DNA of 64,000 bases from Diplonema japonicum (Eukaryota; Euglenozoa; Diplonemea; Diplonemida; Diplonemidae): NCBI GenBank assembly GCA_964019335.1, contig OZ025675.1:314501-378500 (forward strand), in the 5' to 3' direction. The position numbers were made by a program, and so were the translations under genes. How positions within the stretch are numbered: position 1 is the first letter of the stretch; each line of letters starts with the position of its first letter. Shown piece after piece: positions 1 through 9,144 of the stretch. Under the pieces are notes generated by a model. The model was not told the origin of the DNA and did not search any database. It was given only the letters and a program-made list of their open reading frames with translations.

Positions 1-511
1 CCGAGTACCAAGTGCCACCTTCAGCAGGTCCTCCATCTGCACTACCGTGGCCTCCGTCTTGCCCAACCAATCCATCATGTGTAGCGGCGCGAGTACAGCG
101 TCGTAGTGCTGGGAGTCGTAAGCAACTATAATCGTCTGCTTCGCCCCGTCTGGCTTCGTGGCCCGCACCATTCTTTTTGTGGAGGATCCAGATACATGTC
201 TGGGTTGCCCATCCTGCCGCTCCGAGGGTGTAGTAGTCCCCCCACTCTCCGTCATGCTCAATCCTTCTGAGAGAAAGGGAGTGTTTCCTTGCTTCTTTGT
301 AAAACTCCGGGTTCGTCGCGATGTACTCTGCTGCCTGTGCGCGTACTGTGCTGGCGTTCCCTGCTCCTCGCGCCCTAGCAATTGCAGCGAACTGGCAATT
401 TCCGTCCCCTTCCACTGGCATGTATCTCATGAGCAGCTGTTCGGCTGTGCTTCGCAGGAGTTGCCTCTCCGTTCCCTCTGTCCTCCCGCCGCCCCTCCAT
501 GCTCCTGCGTT
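1..511 (-). pseudogene. OTU-type cysteine protease domain downstream of ORF1, frameshifted and truncated
   Basis: Directly after the ORF1 TGA, and in the same frame, the minus strand encodes a recognisable OTU fold. It has the canonical catalytic loop EGDGNCQFAAIA (Cys codon 397-395), then RAQAAEYIATNPEFY and the EWGDYYTLGA segment. The final strand with the catalytic His (IIVAYDSQHYDAV, His codon 108-106) is one frame away, so a single-base shift lies between, most simply in the run of five T at 174-178. OTU proteases cleave ubiquitin or ubiquitin-like conjugates. The TGA and the frameshift may be decay, sequencing error or recoding. The domain continues past the left edge as MMDWLGKTEATVV and onward. 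Confidence 0.7.
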
Positions 512-2194
512 TCATCGCCTCACGCACGCGCGGCATACCTTGCGGCTGCATCCGTCAACCTGGCACCTAAGCTGGTACCGCTTCTTCGGCTGCTGCTTCT
601 CGCAACCGTCGCACCACCACCTCCCCTGCTTCTTCTCGCCCTCGTCGCGGTCTGGGTAGATGTGGGCGTGCCTGTCCGTGTCCCTCTCCCTCCGCCTTCG
701 CTCGGTGTCCCTCGCTAGGCTCCGGCTCTTCGACTTCGACGACGCCCTCGACTTCGTCTTGGCCCTCGAGGTCGTCGTCTCCGCCGCGTATCCTGCCGTG
801 GCCTGTTCCTCGGGCTCCACCGACATCCTCACCCCAGACGGGGATCTCATCCTCGGCTTCGGTGATGGTGATCGTGATGCCGATTGTGTGGGGGGTGTCG
901 TCTCCCTTGTTGACTTCCCTCCAACCTTCCGTTTCTTCTCTGTTGGCTTCCCAGAGAGCTTCTCCAGCATTGCCTTCAGTTCTTGCACTTCCTTTCTGAG
1001 AGCTACCACCTCCTGTTCGAGCATCTCTTCTTTTTTCGTAGGGCCTTGCAGTTGCTGCTGCTCCTTCTGTTGTTGTTCCCGCGTGTGCTGCTTTCCTTGT
1101 TGCTGTTGTTTTTCTTGCTGCGGGTGCTGTTGCTCAGGTGCTACCTTCCCAGCTTCGACCCACGCCTTCTGCCCGTGTGTCTTCCCGTATAGCGCCAGGA
1201 ACTGGCGCTTCGTGTACGTGCGCCCCGCGTACTCTTCCGGGTCTGCGGGGTCCGTCCTCTTCTCCTCCTCCTGCTTTCGCACTGCCTTCGGCGGCGGCTT
1301 CCCTGCCTCCCACACCTCCGCCGTTCCTCCCTGCCATTTTATCTCCCCGAAACTTGGGGGTGCCTCCGCCTGCAACACAGCCACTGTGCCCCCCTGCTTC
1401 GGGATGGTGCGGATGACCACCGCTTTCCACCCTGCTTCTTTGACAACCTCCTCGATGGTGGTTGTGTCCGCGCCCTTCGGGAGACCTCGGATGTCGTAGG
1501 TGGTCTTTCTGACAACCCCGAGGCCTTCCTTCAGGAGGTACTCCTGCACTTCCTCCCTTCTCTCGCTGACCTGCAGGCCCCATCCCTTGCCGTTCAGCGT
1601 CAGTGTCGCCGAGGGGGTGATCCGTGTCATCACTGCCCCAAGTACGTTTTGTGCCAGCCAGTGCTGCCTTGTGGACATCCACAAGGCCCCCCTTTCCCTC
1701 CTCTCGATCTTCCAGGGACCGTCCTCGTTCCCTAGCGCGGTCCCCTCCTGTTCCGGTGCCATCCAGATTAGGAAATCCATGACAGATTCCCCCTTCTTGC
1801 CTTCCCTCTCCATGTGTGGCCCTACGTGCACTCCCGTCAGGCCCGCCTTGCCGAGAAAAGCCATCACACTCTTTCTCGGGTCTTCCTTCGCCGCTTTCCA
1901 TGCCTCGTCTCCTGCCGCCCACTCAGCCATGATGGCCCTGCAGGCGACCTCCTCCTTTGCGCCCTTCACCGGCGCCTTCTTCCTTTCCCCTCCTTTCCCG
2001 CTGGCCGCCTCCCTTGGCGCCACCAGCCGCTGCACCGTCACCGTCCCGCCACTCACCTTCTTCCCCACCCTCTCCGCCCAGTTTGGGCCCTGCCCGTCCC
2101 GGCGCGTCTGCACCGAGCTTTGCTCGGTCCCAGGGGCACCGCTTGGAGGTGCGCCGGGTTTGCTTGCTGATTGCTCTGATTGATGTTCGCTCAT
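512..2194 (-). CDS. LINE ORF1-like nucleic-acid-binding protein with coiled coil and Cys-rich C-terminus
   Basis: About 560 residues from the ATG at 2194. An upstream ATG at 2251 only adds a run of Phe from the homopolymer and is unlikely. The middle has an RRM-like block (TYDIRGLPKGADTTTIEEVV, then GWKAVVIRTIP) resembling the paired RRM-like folds in the other two LINE ORF1s here. Next come a Gln/Lys-rich stretch, a short heptad coiled coil (EEMLEQEVVALRKEVQELKA), an Arg/Ser-rich basic tail and a terminal zinc-ribbon-like cluster (WWCDGCEKQ...CQVDGCSRKVCRAC). These suit an ORF1p that coats element RNA. The ORF ends at a TGA (514-512), and the frame continues beyond it into an OTU-like domain. 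The function is inferred from architecture, not from a recognised family. Confidence 0.7.
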   Translation of the reverse strand: MSEHQSEQSASKPGAPPSGAPGTEQSSVQTRRDGQGPNWAERVGKKVSGGTVTVQRLVAPREAASGKGGERKKAPVKGAKEEVACRAIMAEWAAGDEAWKAAKEDPRKSVMAFLGKAGLTGVHVGPHMEREGKKGESVMDFLIWMAPEQEGTALGNEDGPWKIERRERGALWMSTRQHWLAQNVLGAVMTRITPSATLTLNGKGWGLQVSERREEVQEYLLKEGLGVVRKTTYDIRGLPKGADTTTIEEVVKEAGWKAVVIRTIPKQGGTVAVLQAEAPPSFGEIKWQGGTAEVWEAGKPPPKAVRKQEEEKRTDPADPEEYAGRTYTKRQFLALYGKTHGQKAWVEAGKVAPEQQHPQQEKQQQQGKQHTREQQQKEQQQLQGPTKKEEMLEQEVVALRKEVQELKAMLEKLSGKPTEKKRKVGGKSTRETTPPTQSASRSPSPKPRMRSPSGVRMSVEPEEQATAGYAAETTTSRAKTKSRASSKSKSRSLARDTERRRRERDTDRHAHIYPDRDEGEKKQGRWWCDGCEKQQPKKRYQLRCQVDGCSRKVCRACVRR

Positions 2195-2211
2195 GTTAGT
2201 TCCGCCCCCTG

Positions 2212-2248
<37 letters not shown>
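2212..2248. repeat. A37 homopolymer at the LINE 5' boundary
   Basis: Uninterrupted A run on the plus strand. On the coding strand of the neighbouring LINE it is a T-run ending in CAG, 15-20 nt before the ORF1 ATG. Confidence 0.9.
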
Positions 2249-2249
<1 letters not shown>

Positions 2250-2713
2250 ATGTTTTTTGAGAATGGTTTTTTTTTGGTTTATGGCATTCGGAAATTGTAA
2301 ATGACCCAGGTACCATATTTTCTTTCTGTTTTCTTCATCGAAAAAGCGAAGAAGAAATGGACACAGATGGAAAATCTGTGAAACCTAAGGGGTTATTTTG
2401 GGTGGTTTGGGCTCTTAATCACTATTAAACTGGGGTGGGGGAAAAGACTGCCATTTTAGTTTATCTTAGGCTAAAATCCCTTAAGGGCCAAGTCAATACA
2501 AATGTTTTTGTTTCTTTTTTTAAATTCTTTTTTATTTCTCCTCTAATATTTCTCTTCTATTCCTTGTGCTTGCAGGTATAATTTCTAAACTATCGCAAAG
2601 GGTTTTCAGTTTATCATAGCGTAGCACCTGTAATATACATCTTCTTTTCTCCTTCCTTATCAGAAGGCTACTACGGGGGGGGGAAAAAGGAAAAAAAGAA
2701 AACATGAAGTGGC
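2249..2713. other. intergenic, no gene seen
   Basis: AT-rich sequence between the LINE and the Cache/cyclase gene. It has a G-run near 2677 and no convincing ORF, RNA gene or repeat shared with the rest of the window. Confidence 0.6.
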
Positions 2714-4951
2714 TTAGACCATTCCATCAATCTTAGCAACATCCCTGTCCTGCACCGTGTCGTTGTAAAGCTTGTTCGACAGTTTCGCAAGTTTTGGGTT
2801 TTCGGATTTGAACTTCTCAAGGCACTCCAATGCTGTTTCATGGTTGCAGGCATCCATTGCCGCCCAGTAGCTGTTTAGAAACAGGTCCTTTTGAGCACTC
2901 TGTGCTTCCAGCTGGTACATCCATTCCTCTTCAGCAGCCTGCACCTTCTCCCGTATCCAGTGAACCCTTACCTCCTCATCAGTTGTAAGTGACCTCACTC
3001 TGTCCACACGGTGTTCCACCACCCCGTTCAGCCCGTCCACCACAGCATCAGACGCAAAGACAGACGGTACGAGCCCAAGCTCCTTCCCATGCAGCGCCAT
3101 GTGCGACCCGACATCAACAAGATCCGACCCTATCACGTTGAACCTCTGCTGTGCGCTCCCAAGGATCCCGTGGAAGCTGGGCCCTGTGTTGATACCGATG
3201 TCCACAGGCATGATCCCGTTCACTGATTGGTACAGCTCCAGCCCGAACGTCGTGCTGCATTGCTTGCTGGTGCTCCTGGGGCAGTGACGGACAGTGTTCC
3301 ACGTCACCACTATCCTGTTCCCCTCCAAGTAGCTCACGACCCCCTTGAAGGACCTCGCCAGCTCCGCGGTGTGTGAAAAAAGTAGCTTGTGAGCGTTCGC
3401 AGCACTGTCCAAGCTCTTCTTGCATGCATCGGTGAAATTGCTCAGGTGCACAGTCAAGCTCGTGGCAGGCTTCGAGGCTTTGAGCCCCAATGAGAACATA
3501 CCTCCCTTCATAGCTGCAGCTTTCGCAGTGTCTTTGGAGTTGCATGACTTGAGAGTTGCAGTCTTAGCCTCTGTGCCTGTGGTCACGCTCTCTGTGCCAG
3601 TGTCATCATCCGTGATGTCTACATCAGGAAGGAAGGCCTGTACCTGCTTCACCATCTCCACAGCATGCCAGAACCCATGGTACAGGGAATCAAGCTCGTA
3701 CAGGAAATGAGACTTCCCAACGGCCATCACATCGCAGTGCTCAAGCTGCATGTTCGCCACCTTGTCGAAGGCCTTTGCAAGTCGAGTGAGGTTCATGGTG
3801 AAGGCAAGAGTCACGATCGTGGCGATGATGGTGGAGGTGACCACAAGAATAATGACGATAATCGAGGTGTCCCTGTTCGAGTCGTAGATCTTCTGGAAGA
3901 ACTCCTTCTCAGGGACGAGCCCGATGAGGTACCAGCGGAGGTTGCTGTGGTACACAGGGCGAATCTCTATCCAGTAGGTTCCACCGTGACTGAGCTTCGC
4001 AAAGTGCTCTTCGTTGCCCGTGAAGAGGGACAAGTCAGGGAGAGCAGCGTCCAGAGAATGGTAAATGGTGACATTCGTCGAGAGGAGTGTGTGGCGCAAG
4101 TAGTTCGGCTTCCCTGTGGGAAGGGTCCCGTTCGCGTAGTACGTCATGTCAACATCGGTGGAGCTGACGAGCATCTTGTTCTCGTCGATGAGGACCAGGT
4201 GAGAGTTTTGTGACAGGAGGTAGGGGTGGAGGGAAAAGAACGAAAGGTAGATACTGGTACATGTGACACCAATGAAGTCAGCAGGGTTTGGAACAGGGGT
4301 GCGGAACACTGGAACTGTGAGGGTGACGAAGGGACCACCACCTCCCTTCAAGTTCGGGTTCACCGAAACGATAATGGTGGTCCAGCGAGGGACATTGTCA
4401 GTGAGGTACTGAACGTAATTGGGCCCCGTGTGGTACATGCTGACATAAGCACGGCCGGAGAGGTTAACACCGGCAGTGATTGTGGTGCTGTTGTCCCAGG
4501 TCCCGTTCTCAGGGAAGTAAGGCCGCTGCATGTCTATGACTGGGGGGTTGTTGAAGATAACAGTCTTCCCTGCCCCATCGACGATAGTTCCAAAGCCGTA
4601 TGTTTCCCCGAGGGCCCTGTTTCCAGACAGTGCCATGTACAGTGTGAAGAAGCCCGAGTGTCTGAAGAAGTGCGAGGCCCTTCTCACCCATTGCTCGATC
4701 GGGCTGTCAAAGCGTATAAGCCCCATCTCGATGTCGCTCTTCGCTGCTACAATAGCGTCCTCAGGTTCTCTCTGCAGCTTGAAGCGGATCTCATTGATCA
4801 CAGTTTCCATCTTCGCCCCGGAGAACCGCCTCGACACGATGTCGATGCTGTCCTCTGCGTTGTTCTTCGTGATCACGAACACCAGCACAGACGACACCGC
4901 CACCAAGGCAGCCATCGTGGTCACCCCTACCACTGCTGTGGGGAGTCCCAT
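2714..4951 (-). CDS. Cache-sensor transmembrane protein with degenerate nucleotidyl cyclase domain
   Basis: 745 residues, intronless, ending in TAA. An N-terminal membrane helix (about 6-27) is followed by a roughly 330-residue extracellular region. This contains several N-glycosylation sequons (NGT, NST, NLS, NVT) and ends in a double-Cache-like strand (LRWYLIGLVPEKEFF), then a second helix (363-385) and a HAMP-like linker. Residues 497-665 resemble class III cyclases (MPVDIGINTGPSFHGILG, then FNVIGSDLVDVGSH). Key positions differ: the first metal Asp is His (VHLSNFT), the GD loop reads GN, and the transition-state Asn and Arg appear as Asp and His. The C-terminal helical tail begins EEWMYQLE, matching the QEWMY tail of the six-helix paralogs. 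It is probably a ligand-sensing receptor whose cytosolic domain regulates or pairs with another cyclase. Ligand and activity are unknown. Confidence 0.8.
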   Translation of the reverse strand: MGLPTAVVGVTTMAALVAVSSVLVFVITKNNAEDSIDIVSRRFSGAKMETVINEIRFKLQREPEDAIVAAKSDIEMGLIRFDSPIEQWVRRASHFFRHSGFFTLYMALSGNRALGETYGFGTIVDGAGKTVIFNNPPVIDMQRPYFPENGTWDNSTTITAGVNLSGRAYVSMYHTGPNYVQYLTDNVPRWTTIIVSVNPNLKGGGGPFVTLTVPVFRTPVPNPADFIGVTCTSIYLSFFSLHPYLLSQNSHLVLIDENKMLVSSTDVDMTYYANGTLPTGKPNYLRHTLLSTNVTIYHSLDAALPDLSLFTGNEEHFAKLSHGGTYWIEIRPVYHSNLRWYLIGLVPEKEFFQKIYDSNRDTSIIVIILVVTSTIIATIVTLAFTMNLTRLAKAFDKVANMQLEHCDVMAVGKSHFLYELDSLYHGFWHAVEMVKQVQAFLPDVDITDDDTGTESVTTGTEAKTATLKSCNSKDTAKAAAMKGGMFSLGLKASKPATSLTVHLSNFTDACKKSLDSAANAHKLLFSHTAELARSFKGVVSYLEGNRIVVTWNTVRHCPRSTSKQCSTTFGLELYQSVNGIMPVDIGINTGPSFHGILGSAQQRFNVIGSDLVDVGSHMALHGKELGLVPSVFASDAVVDGLNGVVEHRVDRVRSLTTDEEVRVHWIREKVQAAEEEWMYQLEAQSAQKDLFLNSYWAAMDACNHETALECLEKFKSENPKLAKLSNKLYNDTVQDRDVAKIDGMV

Positions 4952-5072
4952 TTTATTATAGTACCTATTTGATATTTGCAGTGTTTATTGAAGCAAACCT
5001 TGGGGAAGACAGGAAAAGAAGGAAAAAACAAGTGAAGTTCGGGCCGATGACAGAACTCACACTTCTCGGGGA

Positions 5073-5563
5073 GGGGGTAGGGGGTCACATGGTACTTAAA
5101 AACGTGGTTAAACGTGAAAAAAAAAGTTTTCTAATTTTTTTCCCCGCCGGATTAGAGCATTTCTGAGCCCTTGTTAATGCTTTATCTGTATTTTTGAAAA
5201 CAGTGACAACGGTTTGGTCCTGAAATCTTTGCAGAAACAAACTTACCATCCTAACCTCCTGATAGATATTCATCAGAAATGCCGCGCAAAACACAGAAAG
5301 GTTCACAATCGGGCGATGTAAGACAGTACTCTGCCGTTCAAACGGTAGCGGCGTCCTAAAGAGCCGCGTTCAAAGGGTGGAGCAAACCATGGTCAAATTC
5401 TAAAATTTTCAGAAAATTCAGAAAATACAGGGAGACAACAGGCCAGGTACCAAACCGTGGCTTTTTTAAAAGCAAAATAATGCCTTGTAGGTGCCCAAAA
5501 GTGAAAAGAACCGGTGTTTTACATGGATTAAACGGCTCCTTACCACTACCATGTGACCCCCCT
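5073..5563. mobile_element. relic of a TIR element related to the 23797-25283 family
   Basis: Near-perfect inverted ends: GGGGGTCACATGGTA at 5080 and TACCATGTGACCCCC at 5546. The interior (near 5440-5540: CCAGGTACCAAACCGTGG, GTGCCCAAAAGTGAAAA) matches the right part of the large TIR element at 23797-25283 (CCAGGTGCCAAACC..., GTGCCCAAAACCAGGTGAAAA). No ORF is kept. The outer limits are approximate because a MITE adjoins on the right. Confidence 0.55.
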
Positions 5564-5751
5564 AGGGCTATGCTGGCAGGAAACGTGGAAACGTTTCCGT
5601 TTCTGTTTCCATGCTTTCAAAATTCTTTGGAAACGGCTATGTTTCTCCCCCAAGGAAACGGCCCCAAAGTAGGGAAACGTTTCCGTTTCCGTTTCCCTTT
5701 TTTTCAAAAAATGCATGGAAACGCGTTTCCATGCCAGCATAGCCCTAGGGG
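5559..5751. mobile_element. MITE, CCCCTAGGGCTATGCTGGCA family, copy 1
   Basis: 193 bp with perfect 20-bp terminal inverted repeats (CCCCTAGGGCTATGCTGGCA at 5559 and its complement ending at 5751). The interior is made of repeated GGAAACG/CGTTTCC blocks in both orientations, so most of the element can fold into a hairpin. It has no coding capacity. A clear target duplication is not visible. Confidence 0.85.
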
Positions 5752-6976
5752 TGAGGTCCCCTGTGTTAAAACGTTTGGGCAGCAGCGTGCTGACGGGCTC
5801 CTTTTAATTTCGAGCCTTGCCCACTGCCGCATGTGGTGTGTGACTTTTCGTTGCACCCTACCCAAGAAGAAGGGACATAAATATCTCGGGACAGGGGCAC
5901 TGAGAGGTTCACGGTGCTGATAAAAAGAAAAAGAAAAAAAAGAGAGAATAACTGAACTGTCCAAATACTCAGGATGGTAGATACCCCAAGTTTCTTTCAT
6001 TTCTTTCTTTTTTGTTTTCTTTTCTTCGTTCACAGGGAGAAGGTGGAAACAGTTGGCCAACGGGAACTGCGCTTACCTATTGAGGCATATGTATACCGGG
6101 ACTTCTATTATCCTTCATGGAAAACAGCCTATTAATTCACCGTGAAGAAATATGAGATTCACTGTAGAGTGATTGAGAAAAAGGAGTCTTGGTGCTGCAC
6201 AAGCACGGTCTACTTGCTTACAGGGTGCACCTCGGCCGAGTGGTAGCTTCTTCTGCCTTTTACAAAAAAACAAAAAGAAAGAAGAAGAAAAAAAGAAGTC
6301 TTTTTCCTTTCCCCATTTTATCATTTATGGTAGGAATCTGGTAAAGTCAGTACTTCTGCTGCAGGAAAGTCTTCTTTTTTTAGTATCATGACACTCTAAA
6401 ACTTAATTCACCACGAGGAGAAGAGCGAGAAGGAAAAGAACCAAACTAAAGGGGGGGGGGCTTTTTAGCGTGTAAGAAATTGAAATTAAACTAGTGTCCC
6501 TGCTCTGGAGTGTCGCAGCGCCCCGCACTCCTATGCGAGGTGGCTTCTCTGCTGTGCATCGTGAGGGGCAAGAATTTATTTAAATTATTTCCGTTCCAAC
6601 TTGATCTTTCTTTTTAGTTCTCTTGGTCCACTTTGCCCGGTTGCCTAAAGAACCAAAATAAAATAAGATTTCTTTCGCGGAAGGAACAAAAAGGAAAAAA
6701 AAAAAAAAAAAAAAAAAAGAAATACGTATGTCACAAGAACCAGAAATGTGTGTAACAAGGCGATTTTAGTAGGATGATAATAATGAGGAAAAAGTTGGCA
6801 TAACACGCAGGGTATGCCACCAATGCCCCGTTGAACCATATCACAGGGAGGGGAGAGAGGGGAAGAAAAAGAAAAGGTAACAACGAAACTACGTGTGGGG
6901 GGGTTTTCTTTAGTCATCTACTACACAGAGTTATCAACTGAGGATAACAAGGGTAACAGAAACAAAGAACGCTGGG

Positions 6977-7010
<34 letters not shown>

Positions 7011-7296
7011 AATTACGCTCTCCTCATCTCTCTAAAACCTGTCAAAAGTCTTCTGAGGGGAAAAAAGAAACTTTGGTGTTGAAGAATAGCTAGTGCGCCC
7101 TCTGAACACAAGGGCAGGGTGTGTGCTAAACAGGTTTTAGAAATATGTGGCGTAAAACAGAGAGAAGAAAAGAGAAACATACAGATGGCACAGAGTGCCG
7201 CATCATAGCTACAATGTACACCCCTTGGGAGAAGCTGGGGTACTCCAGCAACAATTCTGAGATCATCTGGACGCGGGACGTCTACTTGAGAAGACA
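5752..7296. other. intergenic with homopolymers and a SINE fragment
   Basis: No gene recognised. It contains a fragment of the SINE-like family at about 6188-6262 (GGTCTACTTGCTTACAGGG, GGCCGAGTGGTAGCTTCTTC), A-runs near 6693-6718 and 6978-7008 and low-complexity pyrimidine and purine stretches. ORFs of up to about 118 codons here are rich in homopolymer-encoded residues and look spurious. Confidence 0.6.
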
Positions 7297-9072
7297 TCAG
7301 TACACCTGTCGGCGTCTCGCTACGGGTACCTTCTTCGCTATCAGCTCTGATAGTGTACTGGCTAAAGGTTCGCTCGTGTAGCTTGTCAGTAAGAAAAGCG
7401 ATTCATCATAGCCATGTCCTTGCAGGTACAGCTTCGCTGCCTCGTTGTACTTCACCCAGTACTTCGCCCGAGACTCGTCCAGTGCGTACATCCACTCCTG
7501 GTTCACTGCCGACTGGCTCAGTAAACGTGGCCCGAATGCATGTGAGCGACCTGACTCTCTTGTGGGTGAGTTTATGACATTTTCGCATAGTGCCTCCCAC
7601 AGAACCGCTTCTTTTTCCTTGTCGTGCTTTACAAGGGTGACTGCATGAAGGACAATGCGCATTTCCTGTGTGACAGAGGCGTCCATGTAGGCAGCAGTGT
7701 TGCACACAACCCCAATGCCCCACTCCGCACCGAGCCTCTCGTACACAGATGTTAAAACCGCCGTGTTCCCCATGATGCTGAACCGCCTCACCTCGTTGTT
7801 CCCAAGGTCCCCAACCAGAACCTTCCCTCCACAAATTGCCATGTTCAGCTCCAAGCCCTTTTCTATCTTCTCGTGTTTTAGTACGGTTGCTGTCTTCACC
7901 GCCGCCACTGCGTGTTGGACGCATTTCCTTGCCGCGTTGAACGAGGCGTGCACGTGGTCCCCGACGAACAGGTCCAGCATCCCCTTCTGTGCACGAACAG
8001 CGTGCAGTGCGAACCCGATCACCTTCGCGTGGAGGCGGCTGAACTCAACAGGTTCCGCCTCCGCTGTTTTGATCGAGTTCTTCATGTTCATCACCAGCAT
8101 CGTCGCCCTTGTGGGTGTCAGAACATGAAGTGCCGGTGCCTCGCCTGTCACAGATAACGAAAGTGCCGTGTGCGACTCTGACTGTGCGTTGGAGTGCGAG
8201 CTGTCCTCCTCAACCGAGCTATCAGAGCCGGTACTCCCTTGCAAGCAAGACTGCGGGAGGTACGGTTTATACGACCGAAGGTTCACAAGAATGGTGTGAA
8301 GCGCTTCGTGCAGCTTGTCGGGGAGGTCTTCCTTCGAAAGGTCGAGGTGGGCGTCTGCCTCTTCAAGCTTGAACCCTGCAAGGAAGGAGGCCACGTCGCG
8401 TGCTGCAAGAACACCCAGTTCCAACTTCCGTTTTTCAGCGAGAACCTCGTTGGCGAAGCCTCTTGTGAAGTAGAAGTCGAGAAGGAAGATAGACACCATG
8501 TTGAAACAGGTGAACAAAGCAACCAGAGCATCCCGCTTGCAAGGAAGAGAAGCACACTTGCAGTGGTCGTTATAACGGGTGTTGTGGTCGCCATTGAAGT
8601 CAGCATCACCGATGTCGAGGAGGCCGAAACGGGTGGCGTCCTCGACGCTGGTGAGGAGGAGCCAGAGGATGAGGGTGATGATAACGACGATGGAGGACCT
8701 TGACCTGATCCTGCACACGAGGAACACATCGATGACAACCACAGTGAGAGGCCACATCCTGGGCAGCATGGCACCCATGTTATGGAAGTCCACTAATATG
8801 ATGACACACACCAAAGGATATCCAGCAAGCTCTATGAAGGTGTCGGAGGGCTTCTTGTTCGCAAACAGCCACACCAAGGCCAGGCTGCCGACTACCAGCG
8901 TAACGTACCCCCCAATTTTTGCAGTGGCGGCAACAGGGGGGGTCACACCCCCCACACCCATAGCGACTACGGTTAGAAAAAACCATAAAAGAACCTTCTT
9001 TCGCTTGACCATCACCTCATCGTCGTCGGGGAGGGCGAGCTTGCTGATAAGCCAGTTGTGCAGAAACCACAT
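7297..9072 (-). CDS. six-helix membrane protein with pseudo-cyclase domain, paralog 1
   Basis: 591 residues. The N-terminus (ALPDDDEVMVKRKK) is followed by predicted helices near 28-43, 53-72, 79-98, 105-122, 126-146 and 183-203. Between helices 5 and 6 is a conserved loop, FNGDHNTR...CKCASLPCKR, placed outside if the C-terminus is cytosolic. After helix 6 come an amphipathic segment (EVLAEKRKLELGVLAARDVA), a conserved NLRSYKPYLPQSCL motif and a Ser/Glu linker (278-316). A class III cyclase-like fold follows (321-490: TMLVMNMKNS, LFVGDHVHASF, AICGGKVLVGDLGN, FSIMGNTAVLTSVYERLG). The tail QEWMYALDESRAKYWVKYNE is helical, TPR-like. Metal, purine-binding and transition-state positions look replaced (Asp to Asn, Lys to Leu, Asp to Asn, Asn to Val, Arg to Val), so catalysis is unlikely. 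It ends RRQVY-TGA, like the 39028 paralog. Confidence 0.85.
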   Translation of the reverse strand: MWFLHNWLISKLALPDDDEVMVKRKKVLLWFFLTVVAMGVGGVTPPVAATAKIGGYVTLVVGSLALVWLFANKKPSDTFIELAGYPLVCVIILVDFHNMGAMLPRMWPLTVVVIDVFLVCRIRSRSSIVVIITLILWLLLTSVEDATRFGLLDIGDADFNGDHNTRYNDHCKCASLPCKRDALVALFTCFNMVSIFLLDFYFTRGFANEVLAEKRKLELGVLAARDVASFLAGFKLEEADAHLDLSKEDLPDKLHEALHTILVNLRSYKPYLPQSCLQGSTGSDSSVEEDSSHSNAQSESHTALSLSVTGEAPALHVLTPTRATMLVMNMKNSIKTAEAEPVEFSRLHAKVIGFALHAVRAQKGMLDLFVGDHVHASFNAARKCVQHAVAAVKTATVLKHEKIEKGLELNMAICGGKVLVGDLGNNEVRRFSIMGNTAVLTSVYERLGAEWGIGVVCNTAAYMDASVTQEMRIVLHAVTLVKHDKEKEAVLWEALCENVINSPTRESGRSHAFGPRLLSQSAVNQEWMYALDESRAKYWVKYNEAAKLYLQGHGYDESLFLLTSYTSEPLASTLSELIAKKVPVARRRQVY

Positions 9073-9144
9073 GTTTTTCGATAAATTGATAAACTGTTTT
9101 TTTCTTTTTTTTTTTTGGTCAATAGGGGGGGGGGAATAAATAAA

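Larger units (their letters stand above)
1..2206 (-). mobile_element. LINE-like retrotransposon, 5' part, cut by window edge
   Basis: The minus strand carries the 5' portion of a non-LTR element: a short leader beginning CAGGGGG, an ORF1-like gene (2194-512) and an OTU-like region that runs off the left edge. The leader directly follows a long T-run on the coding strand (A37 at 2212-2248 on the plus strand), as in the 14410-20985 LINE, whose first bases are also CAGGGGG after a T-run. The endonuclease and reverse transcriptase would lie left of position 1 and are not seen, so assignment to LINEs rests on ORF1 layout and the matching 5' end. Confidence 0.7.

Noticed and set aside
660-1499. 279-codon plus-strand ORF opposite ORF1 of the left-edge LINE
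   Set aside because: Cys/Phe/Ser-rich antisense shadow of the Gln/Lys-rich ORF1.
4226-4972. 248-codon plus-strand ORF opposite the Cache gene
   Set aside because: It lies fully antisense to a gene with clear domains, and its composition looks like reverse-complement shadow.
7697-8128. 143-codon plus-strand ORF antisense to the cyclase region, present in every paralog
   Set aside because: It is the antisense frame of a conserved coding region. Its conservation follows from the sense gene, and it has no domain or start context of its own.
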